Of a stretch of 64,000 bases of DNA, positions 8,071 to 16,403 are shown piece after piece. Source of the DNA: Desertifilum tharense IPPAS B-1220 (GTDB lineage Bacteria; Cyanobacteriota; Cyanobacteriia; Cyanobacteriales; Desertifilaceae). The DNA lies in assembly GCF_001746915.1 (NCBI RefSeq), contig NZ_MJGC01000099.1:109868-173867 (forward strand), written 5' to 3'. The notes beneath the pieces were generated by a model. That model saw only the letters and a list, made by a program, of their open reading frames with translations. It was not told the DNA's origin and ran no database searches. The position numbers and the translations under genes were made by a program. Every line of letters starts with the position of its first letter. The stretch's first letter is position 1.

Positions 8071-8439
8071 ATGTCTTTGCTATTAACTGAGATTGCAGAG
8101 TTACGTTTGCGGACTTTTATTCAAGCAAGCCGCAAAAGCGATGATTCTGTCCAAGGTATTCGGATTTCAGTGGAAGATGGAGGATGCAGCGGCTACCAAT
8201 ATGCTCTTAATTTAGTGGGCGAACCTAAGCCGGATGATACGTTAGTTCAGCAAGGCAGTTTGAACGTTTATGTTGATGCCAAAAGTGCATCTTTGTTGGA
8301 AGGGGTTGTTGTGGATTATGTGGAAGGCTTAACCCAAAGCGGTTTTAAATTTAGCAATCCTAATGCAACTTCAACTTGTGGCTGCGGGCAGTCTTTCCAA
8401 ACTGGAGATTGTTCGCCCACTGGAGTGCCTTGTAGTTAA
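8071..8439 (+). CDS. hesB: HesB/IscA-type iron-sulfur carrier of the nif cluster
   Basis: A-type FeS carrier, 122 residues, with the three expected Cys: GGCSGYQY near residue 37 and CGCG near residue 110. It likely delivers clusters to nitrogenase maturation factors or holds iron. AGGAG lies 5 nt before ATG 8071. The tail after CGCG is longer than in IscA and adds two more Cys (GDCSP, VPCS). The position between hesA and fdxH is the conserved hesAB-fdxH order of cyanobacteria. Confidence 0.94.
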   Translation: MSLLLTEIAELRLRTFIQASRKSDDSVQGIRISVEDGGCSGYQYALNLVGEPKPDDTLVQQGSLNVYVDAKSASLLEGVVVDYVEGLTQSGFKFSNPNATSTCGCGQSFQTGDCSPTGVPCS

Positions 8440-8495
8440 GGCTAGAACGAAAAGTTTTGTATCTATTGCTCAAGTCTGTAACGGAGAATACTGAA

Positions 8496-8795
8496 ATGGC
8501 TACTTATCAAGTGCGCTTGATTAATAAAAAACGGGCTTTGGACATTACCATTCCCGTAGATGAGGATGTGACAATTTTAGACGCCGCAGAAGCGCAGGAA
8601 TTAGAGTTACCTTTTTCTTGCCAGTCTGGGTCTTGTTCGAGTTGTGTGGGTAAGTTAGTTGAAGGAGAAATCGATCAGTCAGAACAGGTTTTTCTAGATG
8701 ACGATCAAGTTGCTAAAGGGTTTATTTTGCTATGCGTCACTTACCCGCGTTCTGACTGCACAATTCGGACTCATCAAGAGGCTTACTTAGTGTAA
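8496..8795 (+). CDS. fdxH: Nitrogenase-associated [2Fe-2S] ferredoxin FdxH
   Basis: Plant-type ferredoxin of 99 residues; FdxH donates electrons to dinitrogenase reductase NifH. The ligand pattern CQSGSCSSC followed by LLCVT is complete. ATG 8496 gives the family length of 99 and begins MATYQVRLINKK; an upstream in-frame start at 8457 would add 13 residues and is not supported. ACGGAG lies about 10 nt before the chosen start. Residues in the loop before the cluster distinguish FdxH from PetF, and the context next to hesAB settles it. Confidence 0.93.
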   Translation: MATYQVRLINKKRALDITIPVDEDVTILDAAEAQELELPFSCQSGSCSSCVGKLVEGEIDQSEQVFLDDDQVAKGFILLCVTYPRSDCTIRTHQEAYLV

Positions 8796-8845
8796 AACCT
8801 GGTATATTAAAGTCTTGTTGAGGTCAGGCTTATGGAAGTCAAAAC

Positions 8846-9055
8846 ATGAAGATTAGCGCGCGCAACGTTCTTAAAGGTACAGTCAAGGAAATCTCAGTCG
8901 GCGCAATTAATACAGAAGTAACGATTGAGATTGCTCCAGGCATTGAAATTGTTTCAATTATTACGAAATCATCCGCAGAACGTCTCGATCTAACGGAAGG
9001 CAAAGAAGCTTACGTGGCAATTAAGTCTTCAGATGTTCTGGTTGGTGTTGATTAA
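8846..9055 (+). CDS. Molbindin-like TOBE (Mop) molybdate-binding protein
   Basis: A 69-residue single TOBE/Mop domain: MKISARNVLKGTVKEISVGA..TEVTIEI..G..IVSIIT..SAERLDL..G..AYVAIKSSDVLVGVD follows the molbindin consensus closely. Such proteins form hexamers that bind molybdate or tungstate and buffer Mo. Its place in the nif cluster suggests Mo storage for FeMo-cofactor synthesis. It starts 50 bp after fdxH. Confidence 0.92.
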   Translation: MKISARNVLKGTVKEISVGAINTEVTIEIAPGIEIVSIITKSSAERLDLTEGKEAYVAIKSSDVLVGVD

Positions 9056-9113
9056 GACCCTTGATGAGAGATGAGAATCGTCAGTTAAAATTATATCCAG
9101 TAGAGGGATAGTC

Positions 9114-9410
9114 ATGGCACATTTAACGGGTTTAACCCTCGGTCAAAAATCTTGGACGCCTCAGTTTGTGCAATCTATAAACCAAGCGACGTGTTTGGGA
9201 TGTGGTCGATGTTTTAAGGTTTGCGGGCGGGATGTATTATCCCTGCGAGCAATGAACGATGAGGGCGAGTTTGTTGATAATGAAGACGACGAGGAAATTG
9301 AGCGCAAGGTAATGACTATCGCTCATTCGGAGAATTGTGTGGGATGTCAAGCTTGTTCGCGAGTCTGTCCGAAGAATTGTTATAGCCACAGTGCCTTAGA
9401 CTTGAACTAA
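9114..9410 (+). CDS. fdxB: Nif-specific 2[4Fe-4S] ferredoxin III (FdxB)
   Basis: A 98-residue ferredoxin with two cluster motifs, CLGCGRCFKVC near residue 28 and CVGCQACSRVCPKNC near residue 77, separated by an acidic insert (DNEDDEEIE). This matches the FdxB family tied to nif clusters, thought to supply electrons to nitrogenase or cofactor synthesis. AGAGGGA lies before ATG 9114. A terminator-like hairpin follows at 9445, so this is the likely end of the main nif transcript. Confidence 0.93.
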   Translation: MAHLTGLTLGQKSWTPQFVQSINQATCLGCGRCFKVCGRDVLSLRAMNDEGEFVDNEDDEEIERKVMTIAHSENCVGCQACSRVCPKNCYSHSALDLN

Positions 9411-9444
9411 GGACCGATCTTCTAACTCAACAGGTTTCTCGCTA

Positions 9445-9480
9445 TCGAGCTTCTGGTTAAGCCAGGAGCTTGATTTTTTT
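9445..9480 (+). terminator. Rho-independent terminator after fdxB
   Basis: TCGAGCTTCTGG (9445-9456) pairs with CCAGGAGCTTGA (9462-9473) at 10 of 12 positions, and a run of T follows. It separates the nif structural and assembly genes from cnfR. Confidence 0.75.
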
Positions 9481-9678
9481 GAGAATTTCGCAAAACGTTT
9501 ACTATGAACAAAATGGTGGGGACAAAAGTTAAGAAAGTCTATATACGCTCAACCCGAACAAAAATCGATCGCTTTCTTGGCTACGAATATTATTGATTCG
9601 GTTTACAACACGCAAACAACTTTCAAGAAAGTGCAGATATGTTCTGGTTCAATTTTTTAAGATTGAGAAAGCCATACT

Positions 9679-11286
9679 ATGCCTTACGCTATTACCAATC
9701 GGTGTACTCAGTGCGATACTTGTATTCCGCTTTGCCCTACGGGGGCGATTTCTCAGATTGAGGGTCAGGAGTTTTGGATCGACCCAACGCTATGTAACAA
9801 TTGCGAGGGGTATTATCCAGAGCCGCAGTGCAAGCTGGTTTGTCCTGTAGACTCTCCAATTCCGCTTCAGGCGAAAAAAGGGAGATGCAAGACAACGCAG
9901 AGAACGCCAACGCAGCCTGACTTGTTTGCTAATGGTAAGACGAATTCTTTTGCTTCGGCGATCGCCATTTGGGAATTGTGCAACATTTTGGCCCAACGCG
10001 ACTCGCTTCCGTGGCGCACCGATAGCGAGGGAAAACTTTACTATCAACGCCAGGTTAACCAAGGTCAGAGTTTAATGACGTTCCAGGTGACGGATGCGTT
10101 TGATTCTCAGCCTTGCGTGGCGTTAGATGCGCCAGAGGCGTTGACGGCGCTGGAGGGGTTTGATATTCGGGCGGCTTGTCTGCATTTGATTTATGCAGCC
10201 TATGCCACTGCACTCGAACAGCCGTGGCAACAGGAATTTAGCATTAGCGATCGCCAAATTGAAACCTACCTCGGTCTAGACAAACGCAAAGACCTCAGCA
10301 AAACCGCCAAATTAAGCTTAATTAAAGAACTCGCTCAACAGCCGTGCAAAATTTCCGTCACTCTCCAGTGGCAGTCGCAGGGAAAAATGAAGGGATTTTC
10401 CCTAAACGCCAGCCGCCTCTGGTATTTGCTCGACATCGAACATTATTTTCAAGAAGACGAACTCGGATGCAAGCATCTGACGGGTTTAACCTTTAAAATC
10501 AAAGCTGGGTTATGGGCTTATTACTTCTTAAACCGCAAAGGCTCCAAACAGCAGACGGCTTTTTATCAATACGGAACGCTACCCAAAACGCTGCTCGCTA
10601 ACATTATGAGCATTTGGCAGCAACACGAAGGAGCTGCCCGTATCCTGTTGTGGTTGTTGTTTAAAACCAAAATGGGACAAGAACAGCGCATTACCGTTCC
10701 CACCCTGATGCGAGTGGCTTACGGGGAAACAAAGTTAATGCAGGTTTCCACTCAACTCGAAGGGAGAAAGCGGTTGCTGCGAGCTTTTGAAAGCGATTTA
10801 GAGGTGTTAAACCACTACGGCATTAAACCCATTTTCGATCCGGTAACTTACCCGGTGGAAATTCAACCCCTGTGGGCTAAACTTGCCGATTTACCAGACG
10901 ATCCAGAAGCGGCGCTAGAATTTTGGATTAATGATGGCGATCGCAATTCTCGGCTCACTGATGCGGCTCCTAAAGGCAAATGGAACCGCCTGATGAATGC
11001 TCGTTTGCTGCGTTTTGAGTTACCGGACGATTGGCAAAAACCGACCTCGGCGAAAGCCAAACAAACGCGCCGTCGCAAAAGCCGCACTCAGTTATTACTC
11101 TCCTCTCAATTCACGCTTTCCGGCCCACAAATTGCAGAGGCACGCAAACAGCTCCAGCTCAGTCAACGGGCGCTCGCCCATCAAATTGGCAAAAGCCAGA
11201 GTTGGGTGCGCGATGTGGAACGGGGTCGTTTTCAACCCGCTTCTAAAGAGCTAGCCCTGTTGCGGCAAATTCTGGGCATTGGTTGA
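9679..11286 (+). CDS. cnfR: CnfR/PatB-type nif regulator: ferredoxin domain plus C-terminal HTH
   Basis: A 535-residue protein with an N-terminal 2[4Fe-4S] ferredoxin domain, CTQCDTCIPLCP at residues 9-20 and CNNC...CKLVCP by residue 57, a long middle region without a clear family, and a C-terminal Xre-like HTH at about 480-530 (LQLSQRALAHQIGKSQSWVRDVERG). This is the layout of PatB in Anabaena and CnfR in Leptolyngbya boryana, which activates nif genes under low oxygen, presumably sensed by the FeS clusters. It lies in its own unit after the fdxB terminator. Position inside the nif cluster resembles L. boryana. A basic stretch (TRRRKSRT) precedes the HTH. Confidence 0.9.
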   Translation: MPYAITNRCTQCDTCIPLCPTGAISQIEGQEFWIDPTLCNNCEGYYPEPQCKLVCPVDSPIPLQAKKGRCKTTQRTPTQPDLFANGKTNSFASAIAIWELCNILAQRDSLPWRTDSEGKLYYQRQVNQGQSLMTFQVTDAFDSQPCVALDAPEALTALEGFDIRAACLHLIYAAYATALEQPWQQEFSISDRQIETYLGLDKRKDLSKTAKLSLIKELAQQPCKISVTLQWQSQGKMKGFSLNASRLWYLLDIEHYFQEDELGCKHLTGLTFKIKAGLWAYYFLNRKGSKQQTAFYQYGTLPKTLLANIMSIWQQHEGAARILLWLLFKTKMGQEQRITVPTLMRVAYGETKLMQVSTQLEGRKRLLRAFESDLEVLNHYGIKPIFDPVTYPVEIQPLWAKLADLPDDPEAALEFWINDGDRNSRLTDAAPKGKWNRLMNARLLRFELPDDWQKPTSAKAKQTRRRKSRTQLLLSSQFTLSGPQIAEARKQLQLSQRALAHQIGKSQSWVRDVERGRFQPASKELALLRQILGIG

Positions 11287-11315
11287 ACGCGAGGGAGATC
11301 GAGACGGCTCCTAAA

Positions 11316-11340
11316 GTCGCAGGGGGTTTGACTCTGCGAC
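11316..11340. terminator. Hairpin between convergent cnfR and the DUF5132 gene
   Basis: GTCGCAG (11316-11322) pairs with CTGCGAC (11334-11340) in the 70-bp gap between the 3' ends of two convergent genes. It could end transcription in both directions, but no long T-run follows. Confidence 0.45.
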
Positions 11341-11356
11341 CTTGGGGGCGTCGGCT

Positions 11357-11683
11357 TTAGCCTTCCGTGGAGGGGGATTTGGCGATCGGGAGAACGGCGG
11401 GGAATGCGGCTTTTTGCTGGGCTTCAGCTAGGGCTTCGGCTCTCGCTTCAGCCGCAATATCGGCGATCGCTTCTCCGGTTTCGGCGATCGCTCCCTTGGT
11501 TTTCTCCATCAACATCACCCCCGTTTTAATTGTTGCTTTTAACGCGGGTTTGACCAAAGGTAAAAGCAAAGGCGCGATCGCCACAGTCGCAACCCCAACG
11601 GCGATCGTCCTAGCGTTTGGGTCGGCTGCAAGTTCGGCAACTCGCGCTCTCAAACTTAGATTTCCTGGATGCATCTGTTGCAT
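11357..11683 (-). CDS. DUF5132-type small protein
   Basis: A 108-residue protein with a hydrophobic segment (TIAVGVATVAIAPLLLPLVKPAL, about residues 26-48) and then an Ala/Glu-rich helix (EKTKGAIAETGEAIADIAAEARAEALAEA). This matches my recollection of the DUF5132 family, often next to HMA_2-type proteins and P-type ATPases. Its function is unknown. It faces away from the feo operon and shares the 424-bp upstream region with its Fur-box-like site. I infer a role in metal handling from context only. Confidence 0.75.
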   Translation of the reverse strand: MQQMHPGNLSLRARVAELAADPNARTIAVGVATVAIAPLLLPLVKPALKATIKTGVMLMEKTKGAIAETGEAIADIAAEARAEALAEAQQKAAFPAVLPIAKSPSTEG

Positions 11684-12107
11684 CTTCGCACCTCATTAAA
11701 ACAATCGTACATCCTGGCTTAATTATACGCCCGCCCCTCTGAAAACCTACGGATTGAACTCACCCATTCCTTAAGGATTGATAAAGAGTAGGGCAGATTT
11801 TGATTTTGATGAGATCATTAATAATAATTCTCATTAAACCGCCACTGAACGTTTGAGTTCCTTTAATCCCCATTAACACCCCAGATTACAACCGATGGGG
11901 ATAAGGTTGCCAAATTCCCCATTGTTCGCTTTTTTCCGATCTCTTCAGATTCAGGAAACACTCTAGCATTTCAGCAACTTGAAGTGTAATGTTATTTATG
12001 ATAACTTAATCGCTTGATAGTTGTTAAGTATATTAAAGGAACCCGATTGTCAGGAGAATATTTGAGAAGATTTCTTAGTAAAGATAACGCGGGTGTAGAG
12101 GTTTCCC
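11684..12107. promoter_or_regulatory. Divergent promoter region of the metal island
   Basis: This 424-bp AT-rich region has no gene and lies between the divergent DUF5132 and feoA genes. It contains the Fur-box-like site at 11819-11833 and a palindrome GTTATTTATGATAAC at 11991-12005, about 100 bp before feoA. Exact -10 and -35 boxes could not be assigned. Confidence 0.6.
11819..11833 (-). promoter_or_regulatory. Fur-box-like operator
   Basis: On the - strand the 15-mer TGAGAATTATTATTA matches the 7-1-7 Fur consensus TGATAATnATTATCA at 12 of 14 defined positions. It lies about 135 bp before the DUF5132 gene and about 275 bp before feoA. Repression of iron uptake by Fur when iron is sufficient is the expected effect. 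Identification is by consensus match only. Confidence 0.5.
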
Positions 12108-12746
12108 ATGCCTAGTGGACGTAATTGGGTTAATCGCTCGTTAAGAAGGCTCCGGCATCGGGGCTGGCAGAACCATCTAGAGGCCGCCAGCCCGCCAGAG
12201 AGCGCCTGTCCTCAAATCCTGCCCCTATCGGCTCGGCAAGTTGGCGATCGCGTCCGCATCCTTTCCCTCAACTGCGGCGAATCCAATCACCGACTCCTAG
12301 GGATGGGATTTATACCGGGCGTCATCTTGCAAATCATCAGTCGCACGGGCACCGGATCGGCGATCGTCGCCCTGTACAACTCCAGCGGCTCCCAACGCTT
12401 AGGAGTGGGTGCAGAAATGGCCCAACAGATTCTCGTTGTCGATGCCCTCGTTCCACCCGCCAGGAGCCATTCCCCTATGGATATGCCATCGCCTACTTCC
12501 ACCCTCAAACTCCGAGAAGCCGCCATTGGTGCCCACCTCAGAGTCATTGGCTACGAACCCACCGCCCGCGACTACAAGCGCAAATTACTGGCAATGGGAC
12601 TCACCCCCGGAACCGAACTGCGCGTTAACCGCCACGCCCCACTCGGAGACCCCACAGAAATTGAAGTGCGCGGTTATAAGCTGAGTTTGCGGAAACACGA
12701 AGCCGACGCCCTGATGGTCGAAATCATTGTAGGAGGTGACTCGTGA
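12108..12746 (+). CDS. feoA: Double FeoA-domain protein
   Basis: FeoA is a small SH3-like protein that assists the ferrous iron transporter FeoB. This 212-residue protein has two FeoA domains: about 38-112 (LSARQVGDRVRILSL...HRLLGMGFIPG) and about 130-208 (LREAAIGAHLRVIGY...KRKLLAMGLTPGTEL). They are joined by a Pro/Ser-rich linker. A basic stretch fills residues 1-25. Family members usually have one domain of about 75 residues. The stop overlaps the feoB start (GTGA), so translation is coupled. Confidence 0.93.
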   Translation: MPSGRNWVNRSLRRLRHRGWQNHLEAASPPESACPQILPLSARQVGDRVRILSLNCGESNHRLLGMGFIPGVILQIISRTGTGSAIVALYNSSGSQRLGVGAEMAQQILVVDALVPPARSHSPMDMPSPTSTLKLREAAIGAHLRVIGYEPTARDYKRKLLAMGLTPGTELRVNRHAPLGDPTEIEVRGYKLSLRKHEADALMVEIIVGGDS

Positions 12747-15103
12747 AACCCCCCACCATCGCCCTAGTCGGCAACCCCAATTGCGGCAAAACCACCCTCT
12801 TCAACGCCTTAACCGGAGCCAACCAGCACGTTGGCAACTGGCCCGGCGTCACCGTGGAACGCAAAGAAGGCAGCTATCGCTTCCAGGGGCAGCAGATCGT
12901 CGTTGTCGATTTACCTGGGGTTTACTCCGTAGATGCCGGAGACAACACCACCGGCTTAGACGAACTCGTAGCGCGGGACTATTTGCTATCTGGCGAAGCC
13001 GATCTGATTATCAACATCGTGGATGCCGCCAACCTAGAGCGGAATTTCTACCTCACCACGCAAATTCTAGAAATGGGCATCCCCACCCTAATTGCCCTCA
13101 ACATGATCGACTTAGCCAGCAAGCGGGAAATTCGCATCGATCCGCAACAGCTTTCGGAACGCTTAGGCGCGATTGCCATTCCCCTAAGCGCCCATAGCGG
13201 CAAAGGTCTGCCAGAATTACAAGCCGCCATTCATCAAGCCCTTGCCCATCCCAAAGTCCCCACCACCTACGTTGCCTATCCGCCCGTTATTGAAGAAGCG
13301 ATCGCCGATTTAACTTCAATCCTAGAAACCACCTCCGCGACTCCCCCCGCGAACCTGCGCTGGTTTGCCCTAAACCTGTTGCAATACGACGATCGCCACC
13401 TCAGCGATCTCGGACAAGACACCCTGCGACGCATTATCGAACATCGCCATCGGATTCATCGTACCCTCGGAGAAGATACCGACCTCTTAATTGCCGACAG
13501 TCGCTATACCTGGATTCGCCATTTAATTCAAGACACCGTAGAACATACCCATCGCGTCAAGCAAAGCGTTTCCGATCGCCTTGACGCCTTCACCCTCAAC
13601 CGCTGGTTAGGCATTCCCATCTTCTTGATGGTGATGTATCTAATGTTTCTCGTCTCCATTAACCTCGGCGGCGCGTTTATCGACTTTTTTGATATTGGCA
13701 TTGGCACCCTCTTTGTCGGCGGAACGGCTCACCTGTTGGAGCAAATCAATAGCCCTGGCTGGTTAGTTGGCTTGCTGGCTGATGGCGTCGGCGGCGGGAT
13801 TCAAACCACAGCCACCTTTATTCCTCAAATTGGCTTGCTGTTTATCTTCCTCGCCATTCTTGAAGATTCTGGCTATCTGGCGCGGGCAGCCTTTGTCATG
13901 GATCGGCTGATGCGCTTTGTCGGGCTTCCGGGCAAATCCTTCGTCCCGATGATGGTGGGCTTTGGCTGCAATATTCCCGGAATTATGGCAACTCGCACCT
14001 TAGAAAATCGGCGCGATCGCCTGATGACCATCCTCATGAATCCCTTCATGTCCTGCGGGGCGCGTCTGCCCGTCTATGCCCTATTCTGCGCGGCGTTTTT
14101 CCCCACCAACGGACAAAATATTGTCTTCATCCTGTATATCCTCGGCATTCTCGCCGCCATTTTCACCGGATTAGTGATGAAGCAAACCCTTTTCCGGGGG
14201 GATGCTGCGCCGTTTGTCATGGAGTTACCCCCCTACCATATCCCCACCTTTAAAGGCGTCTTGCTCCGCGCTTGGGATCGGCTCAAAGCCTTTATTACCA
14301 AAGCGGGCAAAATGATCGTGATTATGGTGGTGATTTTGGGGTTAATTAACTCCGTGGGCGTTGACGGTTCTTTTGGCAAACAAAATAGCCAAGATTCGAT
14401 TCTCAGCGCCATTGGTCGCACCGTGACGCCCGTTTTCGCGCCGATGGGCATTCAACAGGAAAATTGGCCGGCAACCGTGGGATTATTTACAGGCGTCTTT
14501 GCGAAAGAGGTGATGGTGGGGGCAATGGATTCGCTCTACTCCCAACTCGGACAGCAGGAAGCGGCTAACAGCGAACCGCCGGAAGAATTTGACCTTTGGG
14601 GCGGTATTGGCGAAGCCTTTGCTAGCATTCCCGCCAACCTGGCAGATTTAACTAATCAAGTGCTAGATCCGATTGGATTGGGAATTTTAGGCAGTACCGA
14701 CGATCTAGAAGCCGCCGCCGAAGAACAACAGGTGCATTACACAACCTTTGGGCAAATGTCCGCCCGGTTTGGCAGTTCAACCGCCGCGATCGCCTTTTTG
14801 TTATTTGTGTTGCTCTACTTCCCCTGTGTCTCAGCCACCGCCGCGATTTATCGAGAAACCAATCTCGGCTGGACGATTTTTGTAGCCTGCTGGACAACGG
14901 GAATTGCCTATTGGGTCGCCGTTTTCTACTATCAGTTCATGACATTGAACCAACACCCCACAAGCGCGATCGCCTGGTTAGTGAGTTTATTACTGGTGAT
15001 GAGCGTGACTTTACTCGGCCTCAAGAGTTATAGCGATCGCTCTATTGGGTGGTTATCCAAATTTCTACGCACCAACCGCACCCTACAAGCCAGCCGCAAG
15101 TAA
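12743..15103 (+). CDS. feoB: Ferrous iron transporter FeoB
   Basis: Inner-membrane Fe2+ transporter of 786 residues. The N-terminal G protein domain has G1 GNPNCGKTTLFNALTG (from about residue 10), G3 DLPGVYS and G4 NMID. The membrane part from about residue 285 contains the conserved gate regions (SGYLARAAFVMDRLM, GFGCNIPGIMATRTLE and a second Gate block with GVFAKEVMVGAMDSLY). It starts at GTG 12743, overlapping feoA by 4 bp. Length and motifs are complete, so it should be functional. Confidence 0.97.
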   Translation: MKPPTIALVGNPNCGKTTLFNALTGANQHVGNWPGVTVERKEGSYRFQGQQIVVVDLPGVYSVDAGDNTTGLDELVARDYLLSGEADLIINIVDAANLERNFYLTTQILEMGIPTLIALNMIDLASKREIRIDPQQLSERLGAIAIPLSAHSGKGLPELQAAIHQALAHPKVPTTYVAYPPVIEEAIADLTSILETTSATPPANLRWFALNLLQYDDRHLSDLGQDTLRRIIEHRHRIHRTLGEDTDLLIADSRYTWIRHLIQDTVEHTHRVKQSVSDRLDAFTLNRWLGIPIFLMVMYLMFLVSINLGGAFIDFFDIGIGTLFVGGTAHLLEQINSPGWLVGLLADGVGGGIQTTATFIPQIGLLFIFLAILEDSGYLARAAFVMDRLMRFVGLPGKSFVPMMVGFGCNIPGIMATRTLENRRDRLMTILMNPFMSCGARLPVYALFCAAFFPTNGQNIVFILYILGILAAIFTGLVMKQTLFRGDAAPFVMELPPYHIPTFKGVLLRAWDRLKAFITKAGKMIVIMVVILGLINSVGVDGSFGKQNSQDSILSAIGRTVTPVFAPMGIQQENWPATVGLFTGVFAKEVMVGAMDSLYSQLGQQEAANSEPPEEFDLWGGIGEAFASIPANLADLTNQVLDPIGLGILGSTDDLEAAAEEQQVHYTTFGQMSARFGSSTAAIAFLLFVLLYFPCVSATAAIYRETNLGWTIFVACWTTGIAYWVAVFYYQFMTLNQHPTSAIAWLVSLLLVMSVTLLGLKSYSDRSIGWLSKFLRTNRTLQASRK

Positions 15104-15138
15104 GCGCTAAACCCGTTTGGACTCGACAGAACAAACCC

Positions 15139-15354
15139 ATGATTCTGCAACAACTCCAAAACTATCTCCGCAACCATACCCAAACTTCCCTAGAAGACTT
15201 AGCCCATCACTTCCAAACCGATGCTGATGCGTTGCGGGAAATGCTCAACCTCCTCATTCGCAAAGGACGGGTGCGTAAACTCGCCCAAAAACAATGCGGT
15301 AGCTGCTGTAGCTGCGCCCCAGAACATTTAGAACTTTACGAGTGGATCAATTGA
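15139..15354 (+). CDS. feoC: FeoC-like winged-helix protein with Cys cluster
   Basis: A 71-residue protein. Residues 1-45 fit a small winged helix (LQQLQNYLRNHTQTSLEDLAHHF...LREMLNLLIRKGRVRKL), and a Cys cluster CGSCCSC follows. FeoC proteins carry such a domain, may bind an FeS cluster, and modulate FeoB stability or activity. I place the start at ATG 15139; an in-frame start at 15049 would overlap feoB by 55 bp. The context after feoB supports the call. Confidence 0.8.
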   Translation: MILQQLQNYLRNHTQTSLEDLAHHFQTDADALREMLNLLIRKGRVRKLAQKQCGSCCSCAPEHLELYEWIN

Positions 15355-15377
15355 CTTTTAATTTAGGAGATACGATC

Positions 15378-15911
15378 GTGCTATCTGCCGCGATGATTGA
15401 TCGGTTGAACGAACAAATCAACCTAGAAATGTTTTCTTCCCATCTTTATCTGCAAATGAGTTCTTGGTGTGCCTATAAAGCCTTAGATGGCTGTGCCACC
15501 TTTTTGAGCCAACACGCCGATGAAGAAATGATGCACATGCGCCGCTTGATCGCCTATTTGCAAGAAACAGGCGCTTTAGTTCGATTAAATGGCATGGAAG
15601 CACCGCCTTGGGATTTTACCTCCCTCACCGAGATGTTTGAAAAAATCTATGCCCACGAACAATTTATTACGACTAAAATCAACGATCTCGTTCACTTAGC
15701 CAACACCGAACCCGACTATTCCACCCTGCAATTTCTCCAGTGGTATGTTGCAGAACAGCATCAAGAGGAATTTTTGTTTAAGAGTATTCTCGACAAAATT
15801 AAGCTCATTGGTACAGATGGACAGGGACTCTTCTTCATCGATCGCGAAATCGCCACATTAGCCGCCAACGCTGCCAAAGAAACCACCGCCCTCACCTCTA
15901 CCCCGGTATAG
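15378..15911 (+). CDS. ftnA: Ferritin (FtnA type)
   Basis: Iron-storage ferritin of 177 residues. It shows the four-helix pattern with MIDRLNEQINLEMFSSHLYLQMSSW at the start and HADEEMMHM, which carry ferroxidase ligands, followed by WYVAEQHQEE. The start is GTG 15378 because AGGAGA lies 7 nt before it (15365-15370); a GTG at 15342 would overlap feoC. It is transcribed with feoABC, giving uptake and storage in one operon. Ferritin family membership is clear, the subtype less so. Confidence 0.93.
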   Translation: MLSAAMIDRLNEQINLEMFSSHLYLQMSSWCAYKALDGCATFLSQHADEEMMHMRRLIAYLQETGALVRLNGMEAPPWDFTSLTEMFEKIYAHEQFITTKINDLVHLANTEPDYSTLQFLQWYVAEQHQEEFLFKSILDKIKLIGTDGQGLFFIDREIATLAANAAKETTALTSTPV

Positions 15912-15914
15912 CTT

Positions 15915-16403
15915 ATGCTGGAATCCTTGCAACAGGCTCTGCTTGAAGCCTTAGAAGATGAATATAAAGCGCGGGCAACCTATCGTCTGATTTTGGCTAA
16001 ATTTGGAGCTATTCGCCCGTTTGTGAATATCGTAGAATCAGAGGAGCGGCATATTCAGGCTCTCGCGCTGCTGTTTCAAAAATATAACCTTCCCATCCCC
16101 GAAGACCGTTGGGAACAGCGAGTTCAATCGCCTGCAACCGTCCGAGAAGCTTGTCAAGCGGGCGTTCAGGCTGAAATTGAAAACGCCGCCCTCTATCAGC
16201 GCCTGCTTCATTTAGCCCGCGACTATCCCGACGTGCAGCGCGTCTTTTTAAACTTGCAACGCGCCTCCCAAACCCGACACCTACCCGCCTTTCAACGTTG
16301 TGCGGAACGAGAAAACCCGGCAACTGGAGGAAAGCGAGGATTTGGAGGGCGGCACCACCACAACAGGCGTTGCGGCCCAATTTCAGAGGTGAAAGAACCA
16401 TGA
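15915..16403 (+). CDS. Ferritin-like four-helix protein (DUF2202-like)
   Basis: A 162-residue protein starting 3 bp after ferritin. Helical halves carry ALEDEYKARATYR and ESEERHIQALALL, then AEIENAALYQRLL and ASQTRHLPAFQRC. These match a ferritin-like diiron fold, though the second half has ASQTRH where a Glu ligand would be expected. The last 30 residues are Gly/Arg/His rich (GGRHHHNRR) and may bind metal or be poorly conserved. The stop overlaps the next start (ATGA). A role in iron storage or redox is inferred from fold and neighbours. Confidence 0.8.
   Translation: MLESLQQALLEALEDEYKARATYRLILAKFGAIRPFVNIVESEERHIQALALLFQKYNLPIPEDRWEQRVQSPATVREACQAGVQAEIENAALYQRLLHLARDYPDVQRVFLNLQRASQTRHLPAFQRCAERENPATGGKRGFGGRHHHNRRCGPISEVKEP

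Noticed and set aside
9593..9850. 85-codon frame overlapping the start of cnfR
   Set aside because: It lies mostly in another frame of cnfR, whose ferredoxin motif is unambiguous.
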